The notes beneath the pieces were generated by a model that ran no database searches, was not told the DNA's origin, and saw nothing but the letters and a program-made list of their open reading frames with translations. Of a stretch of DNA of 64,000 nucleotides, positions 12,025-23,167 are shown one piece after another (position 1 is the stretch's first letter; every line of letters begins with the position of its first letter). The stretch spans positions 172,501-236,500 of the forward strand of contig CAUYUJ010014325.1 of NCBI GenBank assembly GCA_963575745.1. The letters run 5' to 3'. The position numbers and the translations under genes were made by a program. The DNA is from Prorocentrum cordatum. Lineage: Eukaryota > Sar > Dinophyceae > Prorocentrales > Prorocentraceae.

Positions 12025-14135
12025 GCTCTACTCGGAGACGAATGTGCACCGTGCGATGAAGACGTTTTCCCGAGTGATGAGGGCTACGACGCACTTGCAG
12101 CGGACATCGATGAGATCGAGGGAGTGATTGACGACGTGGGCCCGGGAGAGATCAGCCAGGCGGAGTGCGACAGCCTGGCGACGGAGGCTCAACGTCTTGG
12201 CTGGAAAGCTGGACGGCGCAACCACAAGCCCAACTACAAGCAGGCCCGGGAGCGGGTTGCTCAGAGCAAGTCGAATAGAGGCTGGAAAGCCAACATCAAC
12301 AAGCATGGCTTTATCAAGGTGGACAGCAAAGAGGCTGATGAGAAGCTGAAGCCGATCAAGGCGCGCACGAAGTGCAACGCGTGCCGCAAGACGGGTCGCT
12401 GGAAGGGTGACCCCGAGTGCGAAAAGACGAGGTCACCCGCGAGTGGATCCAGCGCGCTACAACGTGGAGGGCGAGGGGGCGGACGTGGAGGACGAGGCTT
12501 TCACGGACGACCTGGAGGTTTTCTACGACGAGCTGGATTCGCAATGGCGACCGCGGTCAAGCTGCTGATGGCGGACAGCTCGGTGGACATGGCCGCCATG
12601 CAGATTGTCAGCGACCAGCTGGCAATCATAGACGTGGCGATGGAGGAGACCGCGAGTCTGACGAAGGTGAGAATCGACACCGAGGAGCAGATCGTGAACA
12701 CCTACGCGGTTTCAGCAGCAGGAGACCAACCGAACTTCCAAGAGAGGATCGACCAGGCACACGAACCATGCCCAGTACCTGGAGAGCATCAAACGCAAGA
12801 ATCTGACGAACCCCTGAGCACTCCAGCGGGCTCAACGAGCAGACCGACACCAGGGGCGTGGTCGAGGGCGGAGCCCAGCAGACCAAGTACAGACTACCTG
12901 GAAGAAGACAACACAGAGGAGGACCTACAAAAGATACGATATCGTGCAGAGCAGATCGCAGCGCTGTGGGTAAGCTGCGAGAACATGGAAGCGGCCTATA
13001 GGGACTATATTGATTTCTGTTTGGGCTGGGCCCTACATCGCTTCCAGCAGCTCATGCACATCACCATGGAGATGGCACCGAACGGTCTCAGGAATATGGC
13101 CTACGATCTATGCCAAGCAGCCTGGGACAGGACCTCGGAGCTTCGTGACGTCGTAGGGAGTACTTGCGAGCGCCTACCGATTGGAGTACGACCGACATGG
13201 TTGTGGACGCAACGCCGAGCTGGAACCAACTACGCTCCAGAGGGAGCTGGGCGGCAGCAACCTTGCGAGGAGCTGGGAGAAATTGAAGCCTACGCAGTAC
13301 GAGAAGGACCTATTCCAGATGGACATGCTGTACTGGACACTGCGTGCCTACGTGGATGTGGAGGTTCAATATCACTGGACGGCTACACAGAGGACGGCAG
13401 AGTCACCGCGCGGATGAGAGGATCCTCCATGCGCTTCCGAGGCGTGAATGATAGCGCACCGGTCATGGCAGAAGGAGAACAAGAGGTGACGGCTGGACTT
13501 GCTGGAGCTGACGTGAACCTACGCTTCCAGAGGTTGCCGAAGTCAAAGACGCCAATACCGCTGAGCATCCACCAGCTGGAGGAGCTCGACACAGTGATAT
13601 ACATCAAGGATCGGAAGGCGGACTTCAAGGACGGAGTGCCTCTCGACAAGACGGAGAAGGGACACCTGACGATCTCGCTCAAGGAGTGGCCGAAGAAGGA
13701 GACGACACAGATCGAGCCATCAGTCACGCCCGACGAGATCGACATCTGGAATGCGGAGGTCCAGGAGATCGATAAGGGCATCCTACGGCGGAAGCAGAGG
13801 AAGCAGATCGAGACGTGGGAGAAGGAGATTCAGGACAAGCTGGACCAGTGCCAGCAGATCGTGGACACGCTGAAGGCGGACCCGGAGGAGAAGCGGCCCA
13901 TCATCTGCGAGCTCTACGCAGGAGGCATGGCAGCCACATCAGAAGCTCAGCAGCGGCGGCATCCAGTGACGAGGCCGAGGGGCATCCTGATCGGGGACGA
14001 CCTGCTGGACGCGAAGTCGCAGAAGACCGTCCTGAAGCAGCTGAACGAGGATGACCCCTACATGACCATTGTGGGTTTCCCCTGCGACCCGTTCACGAAC
14101 ATATCCCACATGTTCCCGAAGAACACATATGCGCA
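12025..14135 (+). CDS. Copia pol N-terminal part: degenerate zinc knuckle, protease, MTase-like domain start
   Basis: In frame with gag after its TAA. CNACRKTGRWKGDPEC (12373-12420) is a zinc-knuckle-like motif in which the expected His before Trp is Arg (CGC), a probable loss-of-function change. At 13321-13362 HAVLDTACLRGCGG fits a retropepsin active site (D-T-A). A charged linker with many Glu/Lys follows (SLKEWPKKE, RRKQRKQIETWEKEIQDKL). From 13895 a methyltransferase-like domain begins. The frame is lost near 14130, where coding passes to the next frame and continues into integrase. Confidence 0.7.
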
Positions 14136-14460
14136 AGTTGGCGATCGGCATGAAGCACCTGCAGCTTGTCAAGAAGATCTGGCTCAACTGCAGGCGCCGA
14201 GGAGCTCATGTGCTACTGGAAAGCCCATTGACGTCAAGAGCCTGGCAGCTTATGCCATGGCTGGGCTCAGAGTTCGTGAGCGCGATGATGCACCAGTGCG
14301 CCGGGGGCAGCAACCTGGTGGACTTCATGGGCGATCCAGTCAAGAAGCCGACGAGGTTCCTGACGACGGCCATCATGCTCGGCAAGAAGCTCCTCAGCAT
14401 CAGGTGTGATGAGCAGCATGTACACGCGAGCGTGATCAATAGGCCGAAGGGAACAGCATC
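13895..14460 (+). other. Cytosine-methyltransferase-like domain inside copia pol
   Basis: Ordered motifs: ICELYAGGMAAT (resembles the SAM-binding FxGxG/DLFAGxGG motif I), GILIGDDLLDA, MTIVGFPCDPFTNI (motif IV-like Pro-Cys with the candidate catalytic Cys), HVLLESPLTSRAW (ExP, motif VI-like), MMHQCAGG, KKPTRFLTTA and a CDEQHVHAS segment. A frameshift at about 14130 splits it. Modules of this kind between protease and integrase occur in dinoflagellate copia elements, as far as I know. Whether it methylates DNA cannot be told from sequence alone. Confidence 0.6.
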
Positions 14461-15949
14461 GAGCCTTGGGAACTGGACCAAGGAGCTGGCCAAGACGATC
14501 TTGGACGGCATCGAGGATCAGCGAGACCTCGAGAAGCAGCATGGTGGCTACGCCCGGTACGCCAACAACTTCGACGACATCGACTGTGACGAGTTCGTGG
14601 CCAACCCTGCGGAGACGGAGGCGCCGATGCACGCAAGCGCGGCGGCGATCTTCAGCAAGCATGGCGAGAACATCGAGATGGCGGAATGGACGGCGGTGCC
14701 ACCACTCATGCGAGCAGCTATCAAGAAGATACACGAGAGCCATTCACATGGGCCCTACAAGGAGTCACTGGTACGGTATCTACAGCATGGTGGAGCTAGC
14801 CGACGAGCGGTACAAGCAGCACGTCTCTTCAGATGCACGACATGTGAAGAGCAGGCTCGGACGGGAGCGAGACCTACGGCAGCTCAGCCTAAGGTTGAGG
14901 ACTTTAACGATGCCATCAGCATGGACTTCGTGATCATACCCGACCTGGACAATAACATGCACGTGGTGCTTGTTCTCGTGGACGTGGCCTCGGACATCAC
15001 CGCGGCGATCTACGCGTGTCCCGGATCGAGACCTACGGCAGAGATAGCAAAGAAGGCTTTCGAACTCGGATGGCTTACCTGGGCCGGGCCACCGCGCATT
15101 GTGGAGCAGGACCAGGACTCTACCTTCATGGGCGAGTTCGAGACGCTGTGCAACGACCTGGGCATTGTGATTAACAACGCGGCTCCAGAGGCTCACTGGC
15201 AAATGGGCAAAGTCGAGAGGAAGATGCGATACCTGAAGGAGATGGCGACGAGTGTCTTCAACGCTGGGGAAGTTCGTGGTCAAGATTCGGCTGCAGCAGC
15301 AGTACGTGGTATGGCCAACGCGTGCAATCAACTTGTCAGCACGGCAGGCTTCTCACCACAGCAATGGGTACTTGGAGCTGGACACCGACTGCCTGCAAGT
15401 GCGGCGAATCCCGACAACGACCCAGCAGTGGTTTCACGAGTGGCCGAGAAGACGTCATTCTGGAACCGACTACACCTACAACAGATCTGTTCGGGATCTT
15501 TTTTCAAGGCAGCAAACTCATCAGCGCTGAGACGGGCAGTTCTGGCGAGGGCGAGGCCCCAGCCAGGGCCATTTCAGCAAGGTGACTTACTGATGTTTTG
15601 GCGATCTGATAACCTAAAGCGCAACCTGCATGCACGATGGCATGGACCTGCCCGGTGCCTAGGCAAGGATGAGCACGGTTACTGGCTGATCCATAACAGG
15701 ATCCCGATCCTAAGTTCACCCAGTCTCCTTCGAAGGGCGACTGGGCACGAGGTGACCAGCATGCAGTTTACCGACCTGTTTTCAGATGGCGGACCTGCAC
15801 GTGGACGAGCTGGTCAGCGGGGTTTTCTGGATCTTCGAGGTCAACAGTATAACCCAGCACGAGATGATCGACAACCAGACCAGCAGCCAGATCAACGGCC
15901 AGATCAGCAGCCAGATCAACATCAAGATCACCGAGATCCAGGACATTAG
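14136..15949 (+). CDS. Copia integrase
   Basis: Begins inside the MTase-like domain after the frame change. It then has an HHCC zinc-binding segment (HESHSHGPYKESLVRYLQHG ... FRCTTCEEQ) and an rve catalytic core with ISMDFVIIPD (first Asp, about 14924), EQDQDSTFMGEF (second Asp, about 15110) and AHWQMGKVERKM (Glu, about 15213). The C-terminal GDLLMFWRS...WHGPARCLG...YWLIHNRIP region resembles the copia GKGY-type chromatin-contact fold. It ends in a Gln/Asp-rich repeat (DQQPDQ) and a lone TAG at 15947-15949, beyond which the same frame remains open into RT. Confidence 0.85.
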
Positions 15950-18900
15950 CAGAGTCCTGGACATGGCGATGTTCCACCTCAGCCAGCAGGTGGACACGGG
16001 GATGCACCCTCGAGCGCACCGACGACGGCACCAGCAGCACCTGCTCAGGGCAACGTGGAGCTGACGAAGCCAGCGGACAGCAGGAAGCGACGATCGGAAG
16101 TGGTGCACGATAACGACGCGATGCCAATGCGTCAGAGGCTTGACGACGAATACGAAACAGTACCAGTTGATCAAGATCAAGCGGAAGAAGACCTACGAGC
16201 ACGACCTGTTCGAGCGCACCAAGCTTGGGACACCATCTTGGGAGCGGTGGCGGCCAGCAGCCAGGGCAAGACCGACCTGAGGCAGCTGGACAATGTCAGG
16301 AACGCTCCTCTTCTACCTGACCCGACACCTGGGTTCAAGATTGAGAGGCGGCGGCTTTTCAACTTGGACACGCGCGACCTGGTTCAAGATATCTCGAGAG
16401 TGGACTGGGCAGCCAATCCTCAGATCATCGACGATGTGGTATCACAGGGCCCCATCACGATCATCGAGGAGATCGCTCTGGGAAAGGAAGAGGAAGCTGG
16501 AGATGGACCAGGAGGTGGCCAACAGCCTGCAGCGGCCCCGCAGGAGCCTACCAATACTGACGAGACCATGGAGGAACCTAAGGAGGTGAAGCGCGGAGGC
16601 AAGAAGCACACCAAGAAGGACCTGAGGCTCAAGCAGACCAAGCGGGTCGACGCTCAGGACGATCGAGCTCAGCTTCGAGTACCTGCCAGGATGCAGAGAC
16701 ACATGGAGGAACGCCAGAAGGCGGAGGAAACGGCAGCAGTACCAGCAGAGGCACCGCAAGACCAGCCGGCCACATCATCGCCAATCACGCGACAGCCTGC
16801 GCAGGGCAAGCGCCAGGAGCATCCAGTCACGCTCAAGGAGTTCTTGCTGGACGGTGTGCCGATCAGCATCAAACGAGCCCGGGCGCAAACTGGGCCAGTC
16901 AAGCAGCTGGCAGATACGCCGCTGCTCGTCGAGGCGTTCGCGGCCGAGCGGACGTGCAGCCAACCGACGAGAGCCAACAAGCATCAGGAGATCAACTTGA
17001 AGACGCTGGGCGATGACAAGCTCAAGTGGAAGAAGATGCAGCAGGCGGTGGAGAAGGAATGGAACACGTGGTGCAAGTGCGACTCAGCAACCCACATATC
17101 AGGAGCAGCAGTCGACAAGGTCGACCCGGACAAGATCCTGAGCTCCAAGGTGGTCTGGACCGATGAGGACCCCGCGACCTTCGAGCCGAAGGCCAGGATC
17201 TGTGGGAGAGGCTACGAGGAGGAGTTTGACGACAAGCTACGACGGGACTCACCTACAGTCTCAGCACAGACGACGTTACTCTTGTGCAGCATCGCATCAA
17301 GCCTCAATTTGGACCTAGTCATCGCAGATGTGAAGGGGGCCTTTCTGCAAGGCGAAGCCATCGCACGCGAGCTCTACTTCCGTATCCCGACGAACCTCGG
17401 GAAGTGCAACGTCCCGGGAGTGAAGGCAGGCGACCTGCTGAAGTTGAATAAGAGCATCTACGGGGCCAACGATGCAGCTCGTGCGTGGTATGTGGCACTA
17501 CGCGAGACGCTCGTGAAGCTTGGATGGGAAGGCCTGGGCTTCGAGCCCGCGACCTTCATCAAGCGCAATGCGGAGGGCACGATCATCGGGATCATGTGCC
17601 TGCACGTGGACGACTTCATGGGCATCAAACAGGACGACCCGGAGGGCGGCAAGATCCTGAAGGACCTGCAGAAGGATATCGACTTTGGCGAGGTCAAGTA
17701 CGCAAGGAAAGAGCAGGCGACGTTCTGTGGCCGGGCCTACCAGCAGGACAAGGACGGCAGCATCAACGTCACCATGGAGGCTTACGTGAAGTCGATGCAG
17801 ACTGTACGTATCTCCAGAGAGCGCAGCAAGGCACCAGATAGCGCCTTGACTCATGCAGAGCATCGTGGACTACGAATGGTAGTTTGGCAACTGCAATGGG
17901 CTGCGCGAGTGATATGCTTCGAGGAAGCCTTCGAGGCATCCCGACTGGCATCTACGCTGGGAGCTCCGACGGTGAAGGACCTACAGGACGGCAACGCGGC
18001 CATCAGGAGGGTCCAGAAGCGGACCGACTTGCTGATTAGGTTCTCAGCAGGCCTGAATCTGTGGCAGACCATGGTGATCAATGTCACCGACAGTGCTTTC
18101 GACAATCTGCCCAAGCACAGATCACAACGCGGACACTTCATCATGCTGGGCGACCAGAAGATCAACGAGGACCATAGTAACAAGTACAAGGTACACTGCA
18201 TTGGGTGGCAGTCTTCCAAGATTCAACGAGTGGTGCGATCTACTCTATCTGCGGAGGCCTACTCATGTGCGGATTCAGTGGGCATGCTGATATGGACGAG
18301 GTCGACCCTGGCGGAGATCCTGTACCCGGAGATGGACATGACCGAGATTGTGCGCGACACCTGCCCGGTGACATGCATTCCGGTGACCGACTGCAAGAGC
18401 CTATACGACACGGTCACAAAGGAGAAGATCTCTATGACGGACAGGAGGCTTTCTTTGGAAGCGGCCATATTGCGGCAGTCACCCAAAGAGAACAGCATCA
18501 AGTGGGTCAAAAGTGAGCAGATGCTAGCGGACTGTTTTACAAAAGTACTTCCAGGAGGCTACGCGAGGAAGATAATTACACCAAATTTATGGACTCTTGG
18601 GCCTGGTGACAGGGCACCATCAATACGCGGACGGAAGCTTGTTGGACCAGAGAAGGTGGCAGCCAACAAGGAGGTGGACGAGCTCAACGCGAAGATGGCC
18701 AAGTACGTCAAGCAGGAGCTGTACGATGACACCGGGAAGGACGACGAGGAGATCTCTACGTGGCCAGTGGAGACGTACAACTACGTGGACGAGTGCTTCT
18801 ACGACGACAAGGACGAGGTTCAAGACGAGGACTACGTCGAGGCATTCTACACGGAAGAGCTACCGGACAACTACCCAATGGAGAGGAGTGGCGCGGAGAG

Positions 18901-19498
18901 AACCATCCAGATACCTGACCAAGTTGTGGTTCTGTTTCAACTTTGTGCACTTGCAGTGTATGGAGTTTGTCTTTCGATGTCTCCTACGGTGGTGGCAGTA
19001 GTCTCTATCATCGCGGGTATCATCATATTCATTTACGTAACGCAGCCTAAGCAGAACGATGGCGAGGACATGTTTGATCCGATGGAGGTGGATAGTTCAA
19101 GCAGCGACAACCTGTTCAAGCCGGAGTTGCCCGAGAAGCCGGTCAAGGTCAAATCCAGGACAGCGAAGGCTACACCAAAAACTACGACGACAACGCTCGC
19201 AGTACGAGCCGACCCAGAGACCTACGATGATGAGATCATGGGAGATGGACCAATCATGCTGGGAGATAGTGCTCTACTGAGGCAGTGGCTGGAGACCATG
19301 GGACCGACGATAATCAGGAGTGGCAAGTACGAGGGCGACAGCTACGAGACGATTTATACGAAGGACAGGCACTATGCAAATTGCCTAGGACGGTGTCTCA
19401 AGCTGGGCGCAGACGAGAGCAGGAGTTACAACCTCGACCCGAGCATCAAGGTTTACATTGCATACAGCATCATCAAGTCAGCAGTGCGTGTACGCTGA
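15950..19498 (+). CDS. Copia reverse transcriptase / RNase H with transmembrane C-terminal extension
   Basis: In frame with integrase after the TAG. A charged linker precedes the RT: SSKVVWTDE, DLVIADVKGAFLQGEAI (motif A, about 17326), LLKLNKSIYGANDAARAWY (motif B) and MCLHVDDFMGI (YxDD equivalent HVDD, 17603-17614). RNase H follows with VTDSAF, TLSAEAYS, VTDCKSLYD and LADCFTK, i.e. all four acidic positions. Copia polyproteins normally end soon after; here about 300 more residues follow, acidic at first (YVDECFYDDKDEVQDEDYV). Two hydrophobic helices come next at 18922-19040 (VVVLFQLCALAVYGVCL, VVAVVSIIAGIIIFIYV), then a soluble tail. The extension could be an env-like or membrane-targeting domain (inference). 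This half is intact. Confidence 0.85.
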   Translation, partial: QSPGHGDVPPQPAGGHGDAPSSAPTTAPAAPAQGNVELTKPADSRKRRSEVVHDNDAMPMRQRLDDEYETVPVDQDQAEEDLRARPVRAHQAWDTILGAVAASSQGKTDLRQLDNVRNAPLLPDPTPGFKIERRRLFNLDTRDLVQDISRVDWAANPQIIDDVVSQGPITIIEEIALGKEEEAGDGPGGGQQPAAAPQEPTNTDETMEEPKEVKRGGKKHTKKDLRLKQTKRVDAQDDRAQLRVPARMQRHMEERQKAEETAAVPAEAPQDQPATSSPITRQPAQGKRQEHPVTLKEFLLDGVPISIKRARAQTGPVKQLADTPLLVEAFAAERTCSQPTRANKHQEINLKTLGDDKLKWKKMQQAVEKEWNTWCKCDSATHISGAAVDKVDPDKILSSKVVWTDEDPATFEPKARICGRGYEEEFDDKLRRDSPTVSAQTTLLLCSIASSLNLDLVIADVKGAFLQGEAIARELYFRIPTNLGKCNVPGVKAGDLLKLNKSIYGANDAARAWYVALRETLVKLGWEGLGFEPATFIKRNAEGTIIGIMCLHVDDFMGIKQDDPEGGKILKDLQKDIDFGEVKYARKEQATFCGRAYQQDKDGSINVTMEAYVKSMQTVRISRERSKAPDSALTHAEHRGLRMVVWQLQWAARVICFEEAFEASRLASTLGAPTVKDLQDGNAAIRRVQKRTDLLIRFSAGLNLWQTMVINVTDSAFDNLPKHRSQRGHFIMLGDQKINEDHSNKYKVHCIGWQSSKIQRVVRSTLSAEAYSCADSVGMLIWTRSTLAEILYPEMDMTEIVRDTCPVTCIPVTDCKSLYDTVTKEKISMTDRRLSLEAAILRQSPKENSIKWVKSEQMLADCFTKVLPGGYARKIITPNLWTLGPGDRAPSIRGRKLVGPEKVAANKEVDELNAKMAKYVKQELYDDTGKDDEEISTWPVETYNYVDECFYDDKDEVQDEDYVEAFYTEELPDNYPMERSGAERTIQIPDQVVVLFQLCALAVYGVCLSMSPTVVAVVSIIAGIIIFIYVTQPKQNDGEDMFDPMEVDSSSSDNLFKPELPEKPVKVKSRTAKATPKTTTTTLAVRADPETYDDEIMGDGPIMLGDSALLRQWLETMGPTIIRSGKYEGDSYETIYTKDRHYANCLGRCLKLGADESRSYNLDPSIKVYIAYSIIKSAVRVR

Positions 19499-19960
19499 TC
19501 ACCACTACTACATGTGTGGCGATATCTTGGAGCCAGCCAAGGCAGTGGCTCAGATGTGAACGGTGGTGTGGATGATGAGTGATTTGGGTTACCAATTTCA
19601 GATGATGTGTGATATTTGGTCACCATCTACAGATGAGGAGTGAAGGCGCCCCCTCAAGAGCCCAGGTAAATATTCTATATATTGATATCTGTTGCTCGGT
19701 GCGCAGACCGCAGGTAAATATTTTGTATTGTAATATTTGTTGCTCGGTGCGCTGATTTCTTTTATCGTGATATCTATTGTTTGATACACGGGCGGTAGTT
19801 TGACCGTTTGAGCAAAGAATATTGGATTTCCTTTGTTTGATATCTGTTGCGTGGTGCACGGGCGATAGTTGGATCGTTCGAGCCGATGCTATTATTGAAT
19901 ATTCTAGAAGCTTGCTGCAGAATTTGCCGAGGCATTATTTAGCAACGTGTCCTTTTCCCG
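19499..19960 (+). repeat. 3' non-coding part of copia element with internal subrepeats
   Basis: No ORF. An AT-rich degenerate unit of about 70 bp (GGTAAATATT...GATATCTGTTGCTCGGTGCGC) recurs three to four times between 19660 and 19880. I see no clean polypurine tract before the 3' LTR. Confidence 0.6.
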
Positions 19961-20210
19961 TGGGAAAGTTATATTAGCAAGGACGTGAGTTATAGGACGA
20001 TTTTCAGAATTATCTATGTTGTTGCTCTCGCTCGTTCATGCTTGCACTCTCTTGATCACTACTGCCATTTGCGGCCTGGACCCGCCCAGCTGAGGCGGGA
20101 GGGTGGGCGCGCCTATCGAGCGCTGAGTTTGATTCGGTATAAGATATCCTATCGTCTGCCTGTACCTTCTTGCGCCAAGAGGTTGTGGGTGGAGAGATCT
20201 GGATCATTAT
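19961..20210 (+). repeat. 3' LTR of copia element
   Basis: 250 bp, about 91% identical to 10822-11071. The palindromic CCCGCCCAGCTGAGGCGGG core and the last 30 bases are unchanged. Confidence 0.85.
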
Positions 20211-21430
20211 TTACAGCGCGGAGGAGAAGGCGCGGGGGCCGGGGAGCGTGGAGGGAGCACCGGGGCAAGGAGAGAGGGGCGCAGGGGAGGAACCTCGGGG
20301 GGGCGCACGGTCGGAATAAGGAGAGGGGGGCCCGGGGAGAGCGGGGGAGCAGCACGGGGGAGACAGCGGGGGGAGGGCGGGGGGCGCGGGGAGGTGGGAG
20401 GAGGACTTGGGCAGAGGAGGGAGGCGCAGGGGAGAGCGGGGGAGGGGGGGGGGCGCACGGTCGGAATAAGGATGGGGGGGGGCTCGGGGACGGCGGGGGG
20501 AGCACGGAGGAGAAGGCGCGGAGGCCGGGGGGCGTGGAGGGAGCATGGGGGCAAGGAGAGAGGGGCGCAGGGGAGGAGCGGCGGGTGGGCGCACGGTCGG
20601 AATAAGAGCAGGGGGGCCTGGGGAGAGCGGGGCGGGAGCACGGAAGAGAAGGCGCGGGGGCCGGGGAGCGTGGAGGAAGCACGGGGGCAAGGAGAGGGGG
20701 CGCAGGGGAAGAGCGGCGGGGGGGCGCACGGTCGGAATAAGGGGAGGGGGGCCCGGGGAGGGCGGGGGAAGCACGGGGGAGAGGGGCGCGGGGGCGCGGG
20801 GAGGGTCGGAGGAGGACGGGGGCAAGAGGAGGGGGGCGCAGCAGGGGAGAGCGGGGGGAGGAGGGGGGGGGCGCACGGTCGGAATAAGGAGTGGGGGGGG
20901 CTCGGGGACGGCGGGGGGGAGCACGGAGGAGAAAACGCGGGGGCCGGGGAGCGTGGAGGGAGCACGGGGGCAAGGAGAGAGGGGCGCAGGGGAGAAGCGA
21001 CGGGTGGGCGCACGGTCGGAATATGGGCAGGGGGGCCCTGGGAAAGCGGGGGGGGAACACGGAGGAGAAGGCGCGGGGGCGTGGGGAGGGTGGGGGGAGC
21101 TCAGGGGCAAGGAGAGGGGGGCGCAGGGGAGGAGCAGGCAGGGGGGGGCGCACGGTCGGAATAAGACAAGGGGGGCTCGGGGAACGCGGGAGAAGCACGG
21201 GGGAGAGGGCGCGGGGGCGGGAGAGGCGCGCAGGGGCAGGGGTGGGTGGGTGGGGGGAACACGGGGGCGGGAGAGGCGCGCAGGGGAGGAGCGGGGGAGG
21301 GGGCGCACAAAAGGAATAAAGGGACAGGGGCCCGGGGAGGGCGGGGGGAGCACGGCGGAGGGCGCTTGTGGAGGTTAAGGGTGGGGGGAGCACGAGTGCA
21401 AGGGGAGGGGGGCGCAGGGAAGGAGCGGGG
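20211..21430. repeat. G-rich minisatellite, 136-148 bp units
   Basis: Eight to nine units each containing GCGCACGGTCGGAATAAG (near 20311, 20459, 20596, 20731, 20879, 21015 and 21151) plus GGAGCACGG and AAGGCGCGGGGGCCGGGGAG blocks. Spacing alternates around 136 and 148 bp. Long ORFs on both strands here (Arg/Gly/Pro-rich) reflect lack of A/T and are not genes. Confidence 0.85.
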
Positions 21431-21433
21431 GGC

Positions 21434-22530
21434 CAGCACGACCACCAGCATGACCGCCAGCACGGGCAGCAACCAGCACGACCACCAGCACAAGAACCAG
21501 CACGACCACCAACACGACCACCAGCACCTCCAGCACTACCAACCACCAGCACGACCACCAGCAGAACCACCAGCACGACGACCAGCACAACCACCAGCAC
21601 GACCACCAGCACGACCAGCCACCAGCACGGCCACCAGCACCTCCACAAGCACGACCTCCAGCACGACCACCAGCACGACCACCAGCACGAGCACCAGCAC
21701 GAGCACCAGCACCTCCATCAGCACGACCAGCCACCAGCACAACCACCAGCACGACCACCAACACGACAACAGCACGACAAGCAGCACAACCACCAGCACA
21801 AGGGAGAGCAGCAGGCCCAGCCAACAGCACCGGGCCAGCAGCACGACCACCAGCACGACCACCAGCACCTCCACTAACCACGACCACCAGCACGACCAGC
21901 CAGCACCACCAACCACCAGCACGACAACCAGCACAACTAGCAGCACGACCAAAAGCACAACCACCAGCACAACCACTACCAGCGACCAGCACGGCCACCA
22001 GCACAACCACCAGCACGACGACCAGCACAACCACCAGCACGACCACCAGCACGACCAGCCAGCAGCACGGCCACCAGCACCTCCGCAAGCACGACCACCA
22101 GCACAACCACCATCACGACCACCAGCACAACCACCAGCACAACCACTAGCACAACCACCAGCAGGACCACCAGCACGACCACCAGCAGGACCACCAGCAG
22201 GACCACCAGCACGACCACCAGCACGACCAGCCAGCACCACCAACCACCAGCATGACAACCAGCACAACCAGCAGCACGACCACCAGCACAACCACCAGCA
22301 AAACCACTACCAGCGACCGGCACGGCCACCAGCACATCCACCAGCACGACGACCAGCACAACCACCAGCACGACCACCAGCACGACCAGCCACCAGCACG
22401 GCCACCAGCACCTCCACAAGCACGACCACCAGCACAACCACCAGCACGACCACCAGCACGACCACCAGCACAACCACCAGCACAACCACCAGCAGGACCA
22501 CCAGCGCGACCACCAGCAGGACCACAAGCA
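21434..22530. repeat. 12-bp tandem array (CACGACCACCAG)n with variants
   Basis: About 90 units of CACGACCACCAG/CACAACCACCAG, with larger blocks (AGCACCTCCACAAGCACGACC) repeating at several-hundred-base intervals. At its right edge GCGCACGGTCGAAATAA reappears (22535-22551), so the array sits inside the preceding G-rich family. Confidence 0.9.
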
Positions 22531-22569
22531 GAGCGCACGGTCGAAATAAAGCAGTGCGAGATCACACCG

Positions 22570-23100
22570 GTAGGCATGATGATATTCGTTTGGGTTCCAC
22601 CTCCGGGCCCCCTCTTAGGGCCGTCTTGGGGCCCTTCTGGGCCGTTTTGGGGGCCTCTTGGGCCGTCTTGGGGCCCTCTTGGGCTGTCTTGGAGCCCTGT
22701 TGGGGGCCGCCTAGGCCGTTTTGGGGCGATCTTGGAGGCCTCTTGGGCCATCATGGTCATGGTGAAAACCCCAGAGGCGAATGCGCTAAAGTAAAAGGTT
22801 TGCCAAGGGAATGGGAAGATTTTCGCTTCTTGGGGCCTTCTTGGGGGGCCTCTTGGAGGCCTCTTGGAGCGTGTTGGCGGCATCTTGGGCCGTCTGGGTG
22901 CCACCTTGGGCGTCTTGGCTGGATCTTTCGGCGATTCGGGGCCCTTTTGGACCGTCTTGGGGGCCCCTTGGGGCCCTCTTGGCCCGTTGTGAGGCCCCCC
23001 TCTGTTCCCTTGTGGCGCGTTCAGCCGGGGTCGTCCCGCGCCGGGGGGTGGTGTCAAACTCGCGGTTTGGGGTCCTTGCGAGGGGACTATGGGGGGGAAC
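22570..23100. repeat. Degenerate about 20-bp repeats (GGCCGTCTTGGGGCCCTCTTG type)
   Basis: Two blocks (22610-22780 and 22820-23000) separated by a unique AAAACCCCAGAGGCGAATGC segment. The same family expands at 33930-35600. Confidence 0.75.
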
Positions 23101-23167
23101 GGTCTCATACGCCCAGAGACCCACAAGGGGTCGGCGGATGTCTTTCAAACACCGCCTGTAGGAGGAC

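Larger units (their letters stand above)
10822..20210 (+). mobile_element. Ty1/copia LTR retrotransposon carrying a methyltransferase-like domain
   Basis: LTRs at 10822-11071 and 19961-20210 bound gag-pol in the order gag, protease, MTase-like domain, integrase, RT, RNase H (the INT-before-RT order is diagnostic of copia). The LTRs differ at about 23 of 250 positions, so the insertion is old or the LTRs have recombined. Pol is interrupted by TAA (12022-12024), a frameshift near 14130 and TAG (15947-15949). No clear target-site duplication is visible; the 3' LTR abuts a minisatellite. Confidence 0.88.

Noticed and set aside
15950-16054. Separate start for the RT protein at 16055
   Set aside because: It would need a GTG start; the frame is continuous with integrase apart from one TAG, so a single polyprotein is simpler.
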